This document shows, one piece after another, positions 40,722 to 49,705 of a stretch of DNA of 64,000 bases (the stretch's first letter is position 1; each line of letters starts with the position of its first letter). The stretch spans positions 1 to 64,000 of the forward strand of contig JAFSVL010000028.1 of assembly GCA_017445015.1 (NCBI GenBank), given 5' to 3'. This DNA comes from Bacteroidales bacterium. GTDB taxonomy: Bacteria > Bacteroidota > Bacteroidia > Bacteroidales > UBA932. The notes under the pieces were generated by a model. The model searched no databases. It was not told the origin of the DNA and was given only the letters and a program-made list of their open reading frames with translations. The position numbers and the translations under genes are program-made.

Positions 40722-42311
40722 CTATTCCCCGTTTTTCTCCCGGTACAGGAAGCGGCGGATTTTCTGCGTCGCGGTTTTCTTGAACGCCTCGGTGACGAAT
40801 TCCACCCGGGAAAGGGAACAGTTCTTGCGTACACGCTCGTTCACATAGGTCCGGATTTTCTCCGCCAGGCTGGAGAAGGAGTTTTCCGCACCTTCTTCCA
40901 TCTTGACGAGCGCCACCAGTTTCTTGTCGCGTTCGACGACGAGCGATTCGCTCACGGAAGGGTAATTGTTGATGACCTCCTCTATTTCTTCGGGATAGAT
41001 ATTCTCGCCGTTGGCGCCGAGAATCACGTTCCCCAGACGGCCGCGGATGTAGTAACGGCCCTTCTCGTCCCTGACGGCGAGGTCTCCGGTATGGAACCAG
41101 CCGTCCGGCTCTATGACGGAAGCCGTACGCTCCGGATCTTTGTAGTAGCCGAGCATGACGTTCGGGCCGCGGGCGATGATTTCCCCCTCTCCGGTCTGCG
41201 CGTTCACGTTGTGAAGCCGTACTTCCACGCCATAGGCGGGGACGCCGATGGAGCCCACCGCCGTCTTGCCCACGCAGGCATTGGTAATCAGCGGTGAAGT
41301 TTCCGTCAGGCCATAGCCGATGGCGTAATTAAAGCCGGAACGATAGAGGAAACGCTCGATGTCGGGATTGAGTTTCGCGCCGCCGATGCCGAAGAATTTG
41401 ATCTTGCCGCCGAGATTCTTGTTGAGCTGGAAGCCCAGGATCTTGCAGAGCAGTCCGGGCGTATGCTTGTCCATCCACGCGAGAACCGGTTTTTCGGCCA
41501 CCTTCTTGCGGATCAGTTTGTGAATTTTCTCGATAATGAGCGGTACGGTACAAATCAGCGCCGGCCGCACGGAGCGCATGGCATCGAGCAGGATGCGCGG
41601 CGTAGGCAGTCCGTGGATATAATAGACCGAAGCGCCCGCATAGATGGGATAGAGCATGCCGAAAGCCATCTCATAGGCATGGGCCATCGGCAGGATGGAC
41701 ATCCAGCGGTCCCTATGCCCGGCCTTCTGGGCGTGCCAGGCCTCCAGGACACTGTGCGAGAGGTTTCCGTGGCTGAGCATCACGCCCTTGGCCTGTCCGG
41801 AGGTTCCCGAAGTATAGATAATCGTCGCCAGCGAATTGCGCTCGGGAAGCGCTTCAGAGCCGGGCACGCAGACCTCGGAAGAGGCGCTGACAAGGCTGAA
41901 ATCCTCGATGTCGATAACGGCCGCGAGCCGTGCACGGTCGGCATCGGAGAGTTTGGGCAACTGGGATTTTGAGATGAACAGCACCTTCGCCTCGGAATGG
42001 GAGAGGATCTTTTCCAGTTCCGCCGACGAGCAGCCTGCGAGCAGCGGCACCGCCACGGCCGAAAAACGGACACAGGCAAAAAAGGCGATGGTCCAATGGG
42101 GCATGTTCTCGGCGAGAATCGCCACTTTGTCCCCGACGCCGACCCCCCGGCGCTGCAGCAACGCATGCACCTCCAGGACTTTTTCCCGGAAGGAAGCGTA
42201 TGTATAGCGTTGGCCCCCGTCCACGAACTGGGCAAAGGGTTCATCTTTCCACATTTGCGTCGCCGTATCAAAGAGTGCGGCGAGCGTCTCGAAGTGATAG
42301 AATTTTTGCAT
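40722..42311 (-). CDS. Long-chain fatty acid--CoA ligase (AMP-forming)
   Basis: A 529-residue member of the ANL superfamily. The ATP loop is IIYTSGTSGQAKGVMLSHGN, with YAIGYGLTETSPL as the adenylate motif, GWFHTGDLAVRDEKGRYYI as motif A7/A8 and ILGANGENIYPEEIEEVIN near the end. It activates a fatty acid to its acyl-CoA in the cytoplasm or at the membrane. The ATG at 42311 (MQKFYHFETL) fits; the in-frame codon at 42338 lies upstream of the promoter core. Confidence 0.88.
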   Translation of the reverse strand: MQKFYHFETLAALFDTATQMWKDEPFAQFVDGGQRYTYASFREKVLEVHALLQRRGVGVGDKVAILAENMPHWTIAFFACVRFSAVAVPLLAGCSSAELEKILSHSEAKVLFISKSQLPKLSDADRARLAAVIDIEDFSLVSASSEVCVPGSEALPERNSLATIIYTSGTSGQAKGVMLSHGNLSHSVLEAWHAQKAGHRDRWMSILPMAHAYEMAFGMLYPIYAGASVYYIHGLPTPRILLDAMRSVRPALICTVPLIIEKIHKLIRKKVAEKPVLAWMDKHTPGLLCKILGFQLNKNLGGKIKFFGIGGAKLNPDIERFLYRSGFNYAIGYGLTETSPLITNACVGKTAVGSIGVPAYGVEVRLHNVNAQTGEGEIIARGPNVMLGYYKDPERTASVIEPDGWFHTGDLAVRDEKGRYYIRGRLGNVILGANGENIYPEEIEEVINNYPSVSESLVVERDKKLVALVKMEEGAENSFSSLAEKIRTYVNERVRKNCSLSRVEFVTEAFKKTATQKIRRFLYREKNGE

Positions 42312-42317
42312 CGCGGC

Positions 42318-42325
42318 AAAGGTAG
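42318..42325 (-). promoter_or_regulatory. Promoter core TACCTTTG of the acyl-CoA ligase, 6 nt before the ATG
   Basis: CAAAGGTA on the plus strand. The ATG at 42311 follows after 6 nt, so the transcript would be leaderless or nearly so. It is back-to-back with the thiamine operon promoter 21 nt away. Confidence 0.6.
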
Positions 42326-42346
42326 TAAATTTCCGCAATTTTCCCT

Positions 42347-42354
42347 ATCTTTGC
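42347..42354 (+). promoter_or_regulatory. Promoter core TATCTTTG of the thiamine uptake operon
   Basis: TATCTTTG lies about 12 nt before the TPP riboswitch, so the aptamer starts close to the 5' end of the transcript. Confidence 0.65.
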
Positions 42355-42365
42355 ACCGTTAGACA

Positions 42366-42440
42366 TAACGGGGTGTCCCGCGGACCGCGGGGCTGAGAAC
42401 ATACCCTTGAACCTGATACGGATCATACCGGCGTAGGAAA
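42366..42440 (+). promoter_or_regulatory. TPP riboswitch (THI element)
   Basis: The conserved THI segments occur in order: ACGGGGTGTCC, GGGGCTGAGAACATACCC, TTGAACCTGAT, CGGATCATACCGGCGTAGGA. The variable P3a stem is CCGCGGACCGCGG. The aptamer ends 1-2 nt before the ATG of the TonB receptor, and its last bases include the only GGA that could serve as a ribosome-binding site, so ligand binding should hide the start directly (translational control, inferred). Confidence 0.93.
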
Positions 42441-42441
42441 A

Positions 42442-44700
42442 ATGAAAAAAGTCATGTATTTGGCGGTTGCAGCCCTGACGGGGCTCACCGCAAGCCTTCC
42501 GGCGCATGCCCAGGAAGCCGATTCCCTGAAAACCGAACAATTGGAGGCCGCCGTCATAACGGCCGGCGGAACACCAAGGAATGCACCTTTTGCCGTTTCG
42601 AAAATATCGAAGCGGGAACTCGAAGGGTTCTCTTCTTCCGTACAGGAACTTCCCTACCTCTTCAGCCGGACGCCCGGCGTGACCGCCAGCAGCGACAACG
42701 GACTGGGGACCGGCACCACCTACCTTCGCATCCGCGGTTCCGGAGACTCGCGCATCAATGTCACGCTGGACGGCGTACCCCTCAATTCGCCGGAAGACCA
42801 ATGCGTCTTCTGGGCGAACATGAACAGTTATGCCGCGTTTCTGGGCGGCGTTACCATCCAGCGCGGCGTAGGGGCATCGAGCAACGGCGACGGAGCCTTC
42901 GGCGGGACGGTCGCCCTGACCACGAAAACGCCATCCACCGCCTTTGAAGCCCGCGTTGACGCTTCCTACGGCAGTTACAACAGCGCCCGCGCCGGCGGGT
43001 CCGTATCTTCCGGGCTGCTCGGCGGAAAATGGGTGATTGACGGCAGTTTCCACCACAGTCGCACCGACGGCTACATCCACGGCACCCGGGGACAGGGCGG
43101 AAGCTGGATGGCGGGGGTGACGTTCTTCGCCACGCCGTCCCTGATGCTGCGCTACCGCAATCTCGGCAATTATGAACGCACCGGGCAGGCATGGAACGGC
43201 GTTGAGACGCATGGGGAATTCGCTTCCTACGCCGCCATGTACGCCGTCGGTCTGGGCCGCTACAACAGCCTCTGCGAGGCGCGCGTACAGGACGAAAAAG
43301 GCCATTGGACCTTCCTGCCCTATCCGCAGATCACGACGGACAATTTTCTTCAGGACCACAATCTGCTGACCGCCGATTTCCGCCTGGGGGAACACTGGAA
43401 ACTCTCCGCTACGGCGCATTATACCTGGGGCAGCGGCTATTACAGCAACTTCCAGCCCGGGGCCAAACTTTCCAAATTCGGGCTTGAGCCCCTTGTCCTG
43501 GAGGACGGCAGCGAACTGAAAAAGAGCGACTTTGTACGCAAAAAGGGCCTGACGCAGCACCACGGCGGCCTGGTGGTAAGCGCCAACCGGCGCTCGGAAA
43601 GGCTGGACCTCTTCCTCGGCCTGAGTTCATCTTACTTCTCCGGCACCCATTTCGGCTATCTGACGTATATCGGCAACGATGCGCTGCGCGCGAAGATTGC
43701 GCCGGACGGCAAGGACTACCGATACTATTTTTCCGATGCCGGGAAACTCGATGAAAGCGTGTATGCCAAGGCCTCGTGGAAAGTCGGTGCGGGCTTCTCG
43801 CTCTACGGCGACCTGCAGTTCCGTCTCGTACACTACCGCCTGGGCGGCGATTACGACATCGCCCGCCTCTATCCCTTTTTCAATCCCAAGGCGGGCGTGG
43901 AATGGCGCCGGGGAGCCCATGCGGCCTTTGCCTCCTTTGCTATGGCAGGGCGCGAGCCTGAACGCAACAATTTCACCGACAACGGCAGTTACGGTCCGCC
44001 CCGTCCCGAACGGCTCTTCGACTACGAGTTGGGATACAGCTACGACGGACGGATTTTCCGCGGCGGCCTGACGCTATATTATATGGACTATAAGGACCAG
44101 TTCGTACAGACGGGGGCGCTGAGCGATATCGGCGAGGCACTGACCACCAATATCGCCAAATCCTACCGTGCGGGCGCGGAACTGAGCCTCGGCGTGCGGG
44201 CCACATCCTGGCTGGATTTCGAGGCGGACGGGGCCTTCAGCCTGAACCGGCTGCTCGAATTCCATGAGGTGGTGGACAACTGGGAAGGGGACCCCGTCCA
44301 CGTATCCTATGACGACGCGCCGCTCGCTTTCTCCCCCGCTATCGTGGCCGGGGGCGGATTCCATGCGCACTGGAGAGACCTGTACGCCCGCTGGCGGACT
44401 TCCTATGTTTCCCGGCAATACCTGGACAATACCGGCTGCAAGGAGCGCAGCATTCCGGGATACAGCACTTCCGACCTCGAACTCGGCTACACCTTCCGTC
44501 CCGGCGTGAAGGCGCTCAAGGGCATAAAATTCTCGCTCTTCCTGGGCAACCTCTTCGATTCGCATCACGCCACCGGCGGCTGGGTCTATTCTGCCGTCAG
44601 CGAATCCTATGGGTACACGCTTCAAAACCGATACATGGAAGCCGGTTATACCGCCTCGGCGGGATTCACGCTGCTCGGAAGCGTCAGCCTCCTGTTCTGA
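42442..44700 (+). CDS. TonB-dependent receptor, probable thiamine (TPP) uptake
   Basis: A 752-residue outer-membrane receptor. Signal peptide 1-23 (to AHAQ), a plug domain (about 35-160) with VQELPYLFSRTPGVTASSDN, YLRIRGSGDSRINVTLDGVP and GGVTIQRGVGASSNGDGAFGG, then a 22-strand-type barrel ending with GSVSLLF and its terminal Phe. No carboxypeptidase-like N-terminal extension is present. Control by the TPP riboswitch and the PnuT-type gene one base downstream identify thiamine or a phosphate ester as the likely ligand. Confidence 0.9.
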   Translation: MKKVMYLAVAALTGLTASLPAHAQEADSLKTEQLEAAVITAGGTPRNAPFAVSKISKRELEGFSSSVQELPYLFSRTPGVTASSDNGLGTGTTYLRIRGSGDSRINVTLDGVPLNSPEDQCVFWANMNSYAAFLGGVTIQRGVGASSNGDGAFGGTVALTTKTPSTAFEARVDASYGSYNSARAGGSVSSGLLGGKWVIDGSFHHSRTDGYIHGTRGQGGSWMAGVTFFATPSLMLRYRNLGNYERTGQAWNGVETHGEFASYAAMYAVGLGRYNSLCEARVQDEKGHWTFLPYPQITTDNFLQDHNLLTADFRLGEHWKLSATAHYTWGSGYYSNFQPGAKLSKFGLEPLVLEDGSELKKSDFVRKKGLTQHHGGLVVSANRRSERLDLFLGLSSSYFSGTHFGYLTYIGNDALRAKIAPDGKDYRYYFSDAGKLDESVYAKASWKVGAGFSLYGDLQFRLVHYRLGGDYDIARLYPFFNPKAGVEWRRGAHAAFASFAMAGREPERNNFTDNGSYGPPRPERLFDYELGYSYDGRIFRGGLTLYYMDYKDQFVQTGALSDIGEALTTNIAKSYRAGAELSLGVRATSWLDFEADGAFSLNRLLEFHEVVDNWEGDPVHVSYDDAPLAFSPAIVAGGGFHAHWRDLYARWRTSYVSRQYLDNTGCKERSIPGYSTSDLELGYTFRPGVKALKGIKFSLFLGNLFDSHHATGGWVYSAVSESYGYTLQNRYMEAGYTASAGFTLLGSVSLLF

Positions 44701-44701
44701 G

Positions 44702-45298
44702 ATGGGAGCCTTCCTCAGTGCGCACGGGCTGGAAATCGCCGGGGTCATCCTCGGCCTCATATACCTCGTGCAGGAATTCAGAGCCAGTCCGGCGATGTGG
44801 GTGACCGGCATCATCATGCCCTGCATCTCGCTCTTCGTCTATTACCGGGCGGGCCTGTATGCCGACTTCGGCATCGACATCTATTACATTCTGGCGGCGG
44901 TGTATGGTTTTATCGCCTGGAAACGCGGCGGAAAGGACGGGAAACGGCTGCCGATATCCCACATGCCGCGCCGGATGATACTGCCCTTCACCCTGCTCTT
45001 TGTGGCGGTATTCGCGCTGATCGCTTTCGTGCTGGTCCGCTGGACGGACAGCACCGTACCCGTCGCCGACAGTTTCACGACGGCGCTCAGCATCGTCGCC
45101 CTGCTGATGCTGGCCCGCAAATGGATGGAACAGTGGTGGCTCTGGGCGGTGGTGGATGCCGTAAGCGCCGCCCTGTACATCTACAAGGGCATTCCGTTCT
45201 ATGCCGGACTCTATGCGCTGTACACAGGTCTTGCCCTGTACGGATATTTTAAATGGAAAAATTTGTATCTTTACAACGATAAAAAATATCCGCTATGA
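44702..45298 (+). CDS. pnuT: PnuC-family vitamin transporter, probable thiamine (PnuT)
   Basis: A 198-residue inner-membrane protein with about seven helices in the PnuC fold: IAGVILGLIYLVQEFRASP, then WVTGIIMPCISLFVYY, LYADFGIDIYYILAAVYGFI, and a C-terminal WWLWAVVDAVSAALYIYKG and YALYTGLALYGYFKWKN. PnuC relatives carry vitamins by facilitated diffusion with trapping by phosphorylation; being downstream of a TPP riboswitch assigns it to thiamine. The start is ATG 44702, one base after the receptor stop; the longer frame overlaps the receptor. Confidence 0.88.
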   Translation: MGAFLSAHGLEIAGVILGLIYLVQEFRASPAMWVTGIIMPCISLFVYYRAGLYADFGIDIYYILAAVYGFIAWKRGGKDGKRLPISHMPRRMILPFTLLFVAVFALIAFVLVRWTDSTVPVADSFTTALSIVALLMLARKWMEQWWLWAVVDAVSAALYIYKGIPFYAGLYALYTGLALYGYFKWKNLYLYNDKKYPL

Positions 45299-46869
45299 GA
45301 AGAACCGCCGTTATAAGCGTATTGCTTTGTGCCTGTGCGTCTTTCGCACTGGGTGCCGCCCCGTCCGTGGTGGCACGGATAGATGAAGCCACGGTATATT
45401 ACAGGGGGGCGACGCTGCATTACAGCGCTTCCGCCGCCCTGGAAAAAGGCAGCGGGTCCCTGGAGATCACCGGTCTCCCGCCGAGTATCGACCGCGCCAG
45501 CCTCAAGGTCCAGGCGGGATCGGGCGTACTGATTTCCGCCGCAGAATTCGCCTCCGGCCGCTTCAAGGACCCCGACGCCCTGAAACGTGTGGCCGCCATG
45601 CGGGATTCCCTGTTGCTGCTCCAAAAGCAGGTTCAGGAAAGCGGAAACCGTCTGGAAATTGCGCAGAAGATGCTGTCTCTGCTGACCGAAGGCATCGAGA
45701 ACAACCTCAAGGGCCGGACCGGAGGCACCAGCGCGACGGAACTTACCGCCAACCTGGAACTATATCGCAGGAATGCCGCTACCTACTATAAGAATATCGA
45801 CGACGAACAGGAGAAGTTCGACCGGCTCTCCGCCCGGGAAGAGGCGCTTTCCGCCCGCATCAAGGAAGCCGAAGCGGCTGCCGACAAGCCCTGCGGCGTC
45901 CTGAAAATCGCGTACAGCGCTCCCGCTGCGGCCACTGTAAGGTTCAACCTTTCCCTTTATACGACAGCCGCCGGCTGGACACCCGTCTATGAAGTGAATG
46001 TCCCCTCTACGGACAAGCCCGTATCCCTGACCGCAAGGGGGCAGGTACGCCAGAACACCGGCCTGGACTGGAAAGCGCTGCGCCTGCATCTCTCCAGCGG
46101 CCGTCCGGACAGGACCAATATCGCTCCGGCGGTAGAGCCCTGGAAACTCGGATTCCGGAGCATCATGGTCCGCGGCAGCCAGATGATGATGGCCAAGAGC
46201 GCCGCACGCGAGGAGTCGGTCATGGATGACTACGTGGAAGTATCCGACGCCGGGCTGGAAACCTGCTATGACATTTCCCTCCCGTACGATATCGCCGGAG
46301 ACGGCGCGGTTGCCGGAATCGAACTCAAGCACTATTCCCTGCCGGCCAAGTACATGCATTTTGCAGCGCCAAGACAGTCATCACAGGTATTTCTGACCGC
46401 TGTCATAGACGGATGGGACAACTACCGCCTGCTGCCCGGACAGGCCACGGTAAGCTATGCGGGCGCCTACGCCGGAAAGACCAGTCTGGGCTCCGCGCAG
46501 GCTGACGGCAGCATCCGCCTGACGCTGGGCGTCGATCCTGCCGTCACCGTTACGCGCGAACGCAGTGAAGAAATGAAGGCTCCCGCCGCCATCGGGAATA
46601 ACGTTACCGTCAGTTGCGGCTGGCGCACTGTCATCCGAAACGGCAGCGGAAAGACCATCAGCCTCCAGGTCAAGGACCAGATTCCCGTAAGCACCGAGAA
46701 GGAAATCGAAGTCAAAAATGTCAGGCTCCTGCCGGAAAGCGGCGCCCTGAATGCGGAAAGCGGCATCATCAGTTGGGAATTCTCCCTTGCGGGCGGCCAG
46801 GCGCAGGAGACCGTCGTTTCCTATAAAGTCAAATATCCTTCCGACAAGCCCCTGAACGGCATCCTGTAG
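45295..46869 (+). CDS. DUF4140/DUF4139 (MuiA-like) secreted protein
   Basis: A 524-residue protein with signal peptide (1-20, LLCACASFALGAAPS). The N-terminal DUF4140 domain (about 25-120) contains ARIDEATVYYRGATLHYSAS; a coiled coil follows (about 95-200); DUF4139 (about 205-520) has ISYTTAAGWTPVYEV-type segments (FNLSLYTTAAGWTPVYEVNV) and a late LPESGALNAESGIISWEF. The family was named after a mucoidy inhibitor but is uncharacterised in Bacteroidota. Its start overlaps the pnuT stop by 4 nt, so it may also be under the riboswitch; a possible local core TATCTTTA lies within pnuT. Confidence 0.8.
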   Translation: MRRTAVISVLLCACASFALGAAPSVVARIDEATVYYRGATLHYSASAALEKGSGSLEITGLPPSIDRASLKVQAGSGVLISAAEFASGRFKDPDALKRVAAMRDSLLLLQKQVQESGNRLEIAQKMLSLLTEGIENNLKGRTGGTSATELTANLELYRRNAATYYKNIDDEQEKFDRLSAREEALSARIKEAEAAADKPCGVLKIAYSAPAAATVRFNLSLYTTAAGWTPVYEVNVPSTDKPVSLTARGQVRQNTGLDWKALRLHLSSGRPDRTNIAPAVEPWKLGFRSIMVRGSQMMMAKSAAREESVMDDYVEVSDAGLETCYDISLPYDIAGDGAVAGIELKHYSLPAKYMHFAAPRQSSQVFLTAVIDGWDNYRLLPGQATVSYAGAYAGKTSLGSAQADGSIRLTLGVDPAVTVTRERSEEMKAPAAIGNNVTVSCGWRTVIRNGSGKTISLQVKDQIPVSTEKEIEVKNVRLLPESGALNAESGIISWEFSLAGGQAQETVVSYKVKYPSDKPLNGIL

Positions 46870-46872
46870 CCT

Positions 46873-49704
46873 ATGTTGCCCTTTTTGCAGCAGGTAGCCC
46901 GGCATTATGCCGTCCGGGCGGACAGCACCGCCTCTGTATTCGTCTTTCCCAACCGGCGTTCCATGCTCTTTTTCAAGCGCTGGTTCGCCCGGGAAACGGC
47001 ACGGGCCGGCGTCGTGAGGATGCTGCCGAGGATGGTGACGATGGCGGATTTCTTCACCGCGCTCTCAGGCACGAAGGCCTGTGACCGGATTACCCAGATC
47101 CTGCAGCTCTATGATGACTACAGGGCCCTGAACCCCAAGGCGGAAAGTCTGGACGACTTCATCTATTGGGGAGATGTGCTCCTGCGGGACTTTGACGACA
47201 TCGATAAATATCTTGTCGATGCGCGGGGGCTGTTTGCCAATATCGGAGACTTGCGCGCCATCGGCAGCAAGGTGTCGGATTACGCCGATCCCCGGCAGAT
47301 GGAAGCGATATCCCGCCTGCTGGGACATTTTTCAAGGGAAGTACTGGCCTCCGAAGGCGAAAAGGGACGCGAGGTCAAGGAGCGTTTCCGCACGCTCTGG
47401 GACATGCTGTATCCCCTTTACTGCGCCTTCCGGGAGCATCTGGACGCGGAAGGGCTAGCTTACGAGGGCATGATTTACCGGCGCGTGGCGGAAGCCCTCT
47501 CCGCAGACGGGGAATCCGCAGCCGATATCACCGGACGTGTATATGGTCAGGGCAGCCGCTTCATATTTACGGGCCTGAATGCCCTGAACGCCTGCGAACG
47601 GCGGGTGATGCTGAGGCTCCGGGACGCCGGGCTGGGCGAATTCTGCTGGGACTGGGGGCATCCGATGCTCACGGACGAGGGAAATATCGCATCGGCGCTG
47701 ATGCGCGAAAATATCGCTGATTTTCCCCAGGCATTTACCGTCGAATGGCCCGAAAACAGGCCGCAGGTCAATGTCTGCGCCGTACCGTCGGGTGTCGGGC
47801 AGACAAGGCTGATTCCGGAAATCCTCCGGAAATGCGCCTATGGCGGGAGCGAGCCGGACTTTGCACTGGTACTGCCGGACGAAAGCCTGCTCGGCGAAAC
47901 GCTTTCCGCCATCCCCGCCCGCATCGAAGCCATCAACGTGACCATGGGCGCCCCGCTTTCCAGTTCCGAATGGAATTCGCTGATGCATTCCCTGCTGGAA
48001 TTGCAGTTGCATCTCCGTTACAGCGGAGGGCAGTGGCATTTTTACCATAAGCAGGTCACCGACATCCTGAGTTGCGCCATCCTGCGGAGCGTGATGGAGG
48101 AAAGCGATCGGAAAATCGCGGCGAACCTGCTGGGAGAACTGCGTTATTATTATCCCGCCGGCGCTTTTGCGGCTTCCCCCCTGCTCGGCACCCTCTTCCG
48201 TCCGGTCGTCGAACGGGCGTCCGATGCGGACCCGGCGCAGGTTCAGGCCATTGCCGCCTGGCAGAAAGCCTGCGTGGAGGCCATTGCGCCCCGGCTGGGG
48301 GAAGGGTCGGAACTGCAAAAGGAGTTCGCACAGCAATACTACCAGTGTCTGAACCGTCTCTCCAGTTTCAACCTGGGAATCCTTCCCAGGACCTGGGCGC
48401 GGCTGCTCGACCGCCTGACGGCGGTTTTGACCGTCCCCTTCGAAGGCGAGCCCCTGACCGGGCTGCAACTGATGGGGCCGCTCGAGACGCGGGCGCTGGA
48501 TTTCAGGGACGTTGTAATTCTGAGCGCCTCCGAAGGCAGTTTTCCCGCCCGCGGCGCCACCCCGAGTTTCATCCCGCCCGAATTGCGGCTGGCTTTCTCG
48601 CTGCCGACCTACCGCAGCAAAGATGCCATCTGGGCCTACTATTTCTTCCGGCTGATTGCCCGGGCGGAGCAGGTGTGGATGGTATATGACTCCCGCACGG
48701 AGGGCTTGAATACCGGTGAGGAAAGCCGCTATATCAAGCAGTTGCGCTATGCCTACGACGGAAAGTATATCGACCTGAAGGAACATGCGGTACGGTCGGA
48801 CATTTCGGCTTCCGCCGACACCCCGGACAGTATCCCCAAGACGGCGGAGGACCTGGAAAAGATCCGGTCGATGACCTTTTCCGCCTCTTCCGTCCAGGAC
48901 TACATCGCCTGTCCGGCCAGGTTCTATTATAAAAAGATAAAGGACATCAAGGCTCCGGACAGCGTGGGGGAAGGACTGGACGCCAGCCAGTTCGGGAGCG
49001 TGGGGCACGAAGTCCTCAAGGGCATCTATCCCCCCGGCCCCGTCACGGCGGAATATCTGAAGGCTGTCCTGGCCGGAGAGGATCAAATCCGGGAAAAGGT
49101 GTACGCCCGGATACGGGACATCCTCAAGACCCTGGAAGTGGAAGGCAGCGACCTCATCGAGGCCGAGGCCATCGTCGCCTTCATCTGCAAGGTGGTGGAA
49201 AGGGACCTGGAGCGGATCTCCGAAACCGGAGCGCTGACCATCGAATCATCGGAGGAGGCTTACACCTGCCAGTTGTGCGGGCACCGGTTCTACGGAGTCA
49301 TCGACCGGCTGGACTCCCCTGCGGCCAATATCCTGCGTGTAGTGGACTACAAGACGGGAAAGGACCATCCGGAAGTGCTCCTGCTTTCCGATGCCGCCCC
49401 CGTCTTTCATGGCAGCCATTGTGCCGACCATAAGGCGGCCCTCCAGTTTTATATCTACGACCGCATGGTGGAACCGCTACGCAAGGGGCGGCGGCTGCTG
49501 AACGCGATGTACGCCAAAAACAGCATTTTCGCCTCCCCCGTGCTGGATTACGAGGCGGACGGAGATTTCATGCAGGGAACGGAGGACGAGCTCTCGCGCT
49601 TGTTTGCGGAAATGGAAGACCCCGGGACCGATTTTGTCCGGAACACGAAAAACTGCACGTACTGCGATTTCAAACGGCTGTGCGGCATTAAGGAAGAGCA
49701 TTGA
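46873..49704 (+). CDS. addB: AddB-like nuclease subunit (PD-(D/E)xK) of the AddAB repair complex
   Basis: A 943-residue protein starting MLPFLQQVARHYAVRADSTA, with VFVFPNRRSMLFFKRWF near the start in place of an intact P-loop. The C-terminal nuclease domain (about 670-943) shows YIACPARFYYKKIKDI, LRVVDYKTGKDHPE (catalytic D...K) and CTYCDFKRLCG; the first Cys and the last three would hold the 4Fe-4S cluster known from AddB. It works with AddA in double-strand break processing. It starts 3 nt after the DUF4139 stop. Confidence 0.85.
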   Translation: MLPFLQQVARHYAVRADSTASVFVFPNRRSMLFFKRWFARETARAGVVRMLPRMVTMADFFTALSGTKACDRITQILQLYDDYRALNPKAESLDDFIYWGDVLLRDFDDIDKYLVDARGLFANIGDLRAIGSKVSDYADPRQMEAISRLLGHFSREVLASEGEKGREVKERFRTLWDMLYPLYCAFREHLDAEGLAYEGMIYRRVAEALSADGESAADITGRVYGQGSRFIFTGLNALNACERRVMLRLRDAGLGEFCWDWGHPMLTDEGNIASALMRENIADFPQAFTVEWPENRPQVNVCAVPSGVGQTRLIPEILRKCAYGGSEPDFALVLPDESLLGETLSAIPARIEAINVTMGAPLSSSEWNSLMHSLLELQLHLRYSGGQWHFYHKQVTDILSCAILRSVMEESDRKIAANLLGELRYYYPAGAFAASPLLGTLFRPVVERASDADPAQVQAIAAWQKACVEAIAPRLGEGSELQKEFAQQYYQCLNRLSSFNLGILPRTWARLLDRLTAVLTVPFEGEPLTGLQLMGPLETRALDFRDVVILSASEGSFPARGATPSFIPPELRLAFSLPTYRSKDAIWAYYFFRLIARAEQVWMVYDSRTEGLNTGEESRYIKQLRYAYDGKYIDLKEHAVRSDISASADTPDSIPKTAEDLEKIRSMTFSASSVQDYIACPARFYYKKIKDIKAPDSVGEGLDASQFGSVGHEVLKGIYPPGPVTAEYLKAVLAGEDQIREKVYARIRDILKTLEVEGSDLIEAEAIVAFICKVVERDLERISETGALTIESSEEAYTCQLCGHRFYGVIDRLDSPAANILRVVDYKTGKDHPEVLLLSDAAPVFHGSHCADHKAALQFYIYDRMVEPLRKGRRLLNAMYAKNSIFASPVLDYEADGDFMQGTEDELSRLFAEMEDPGTDFVRNTKNCTYCDFKRLCGIKEEH

Positions 49705-49705
49705 T

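Noticed and set aside
47455..49086. 543-codon minus-strand frame inside addB
   Set aside because: Antisense to a nuclease gene with clear catalytic residues; the translation is low-complexity shadow sequence.
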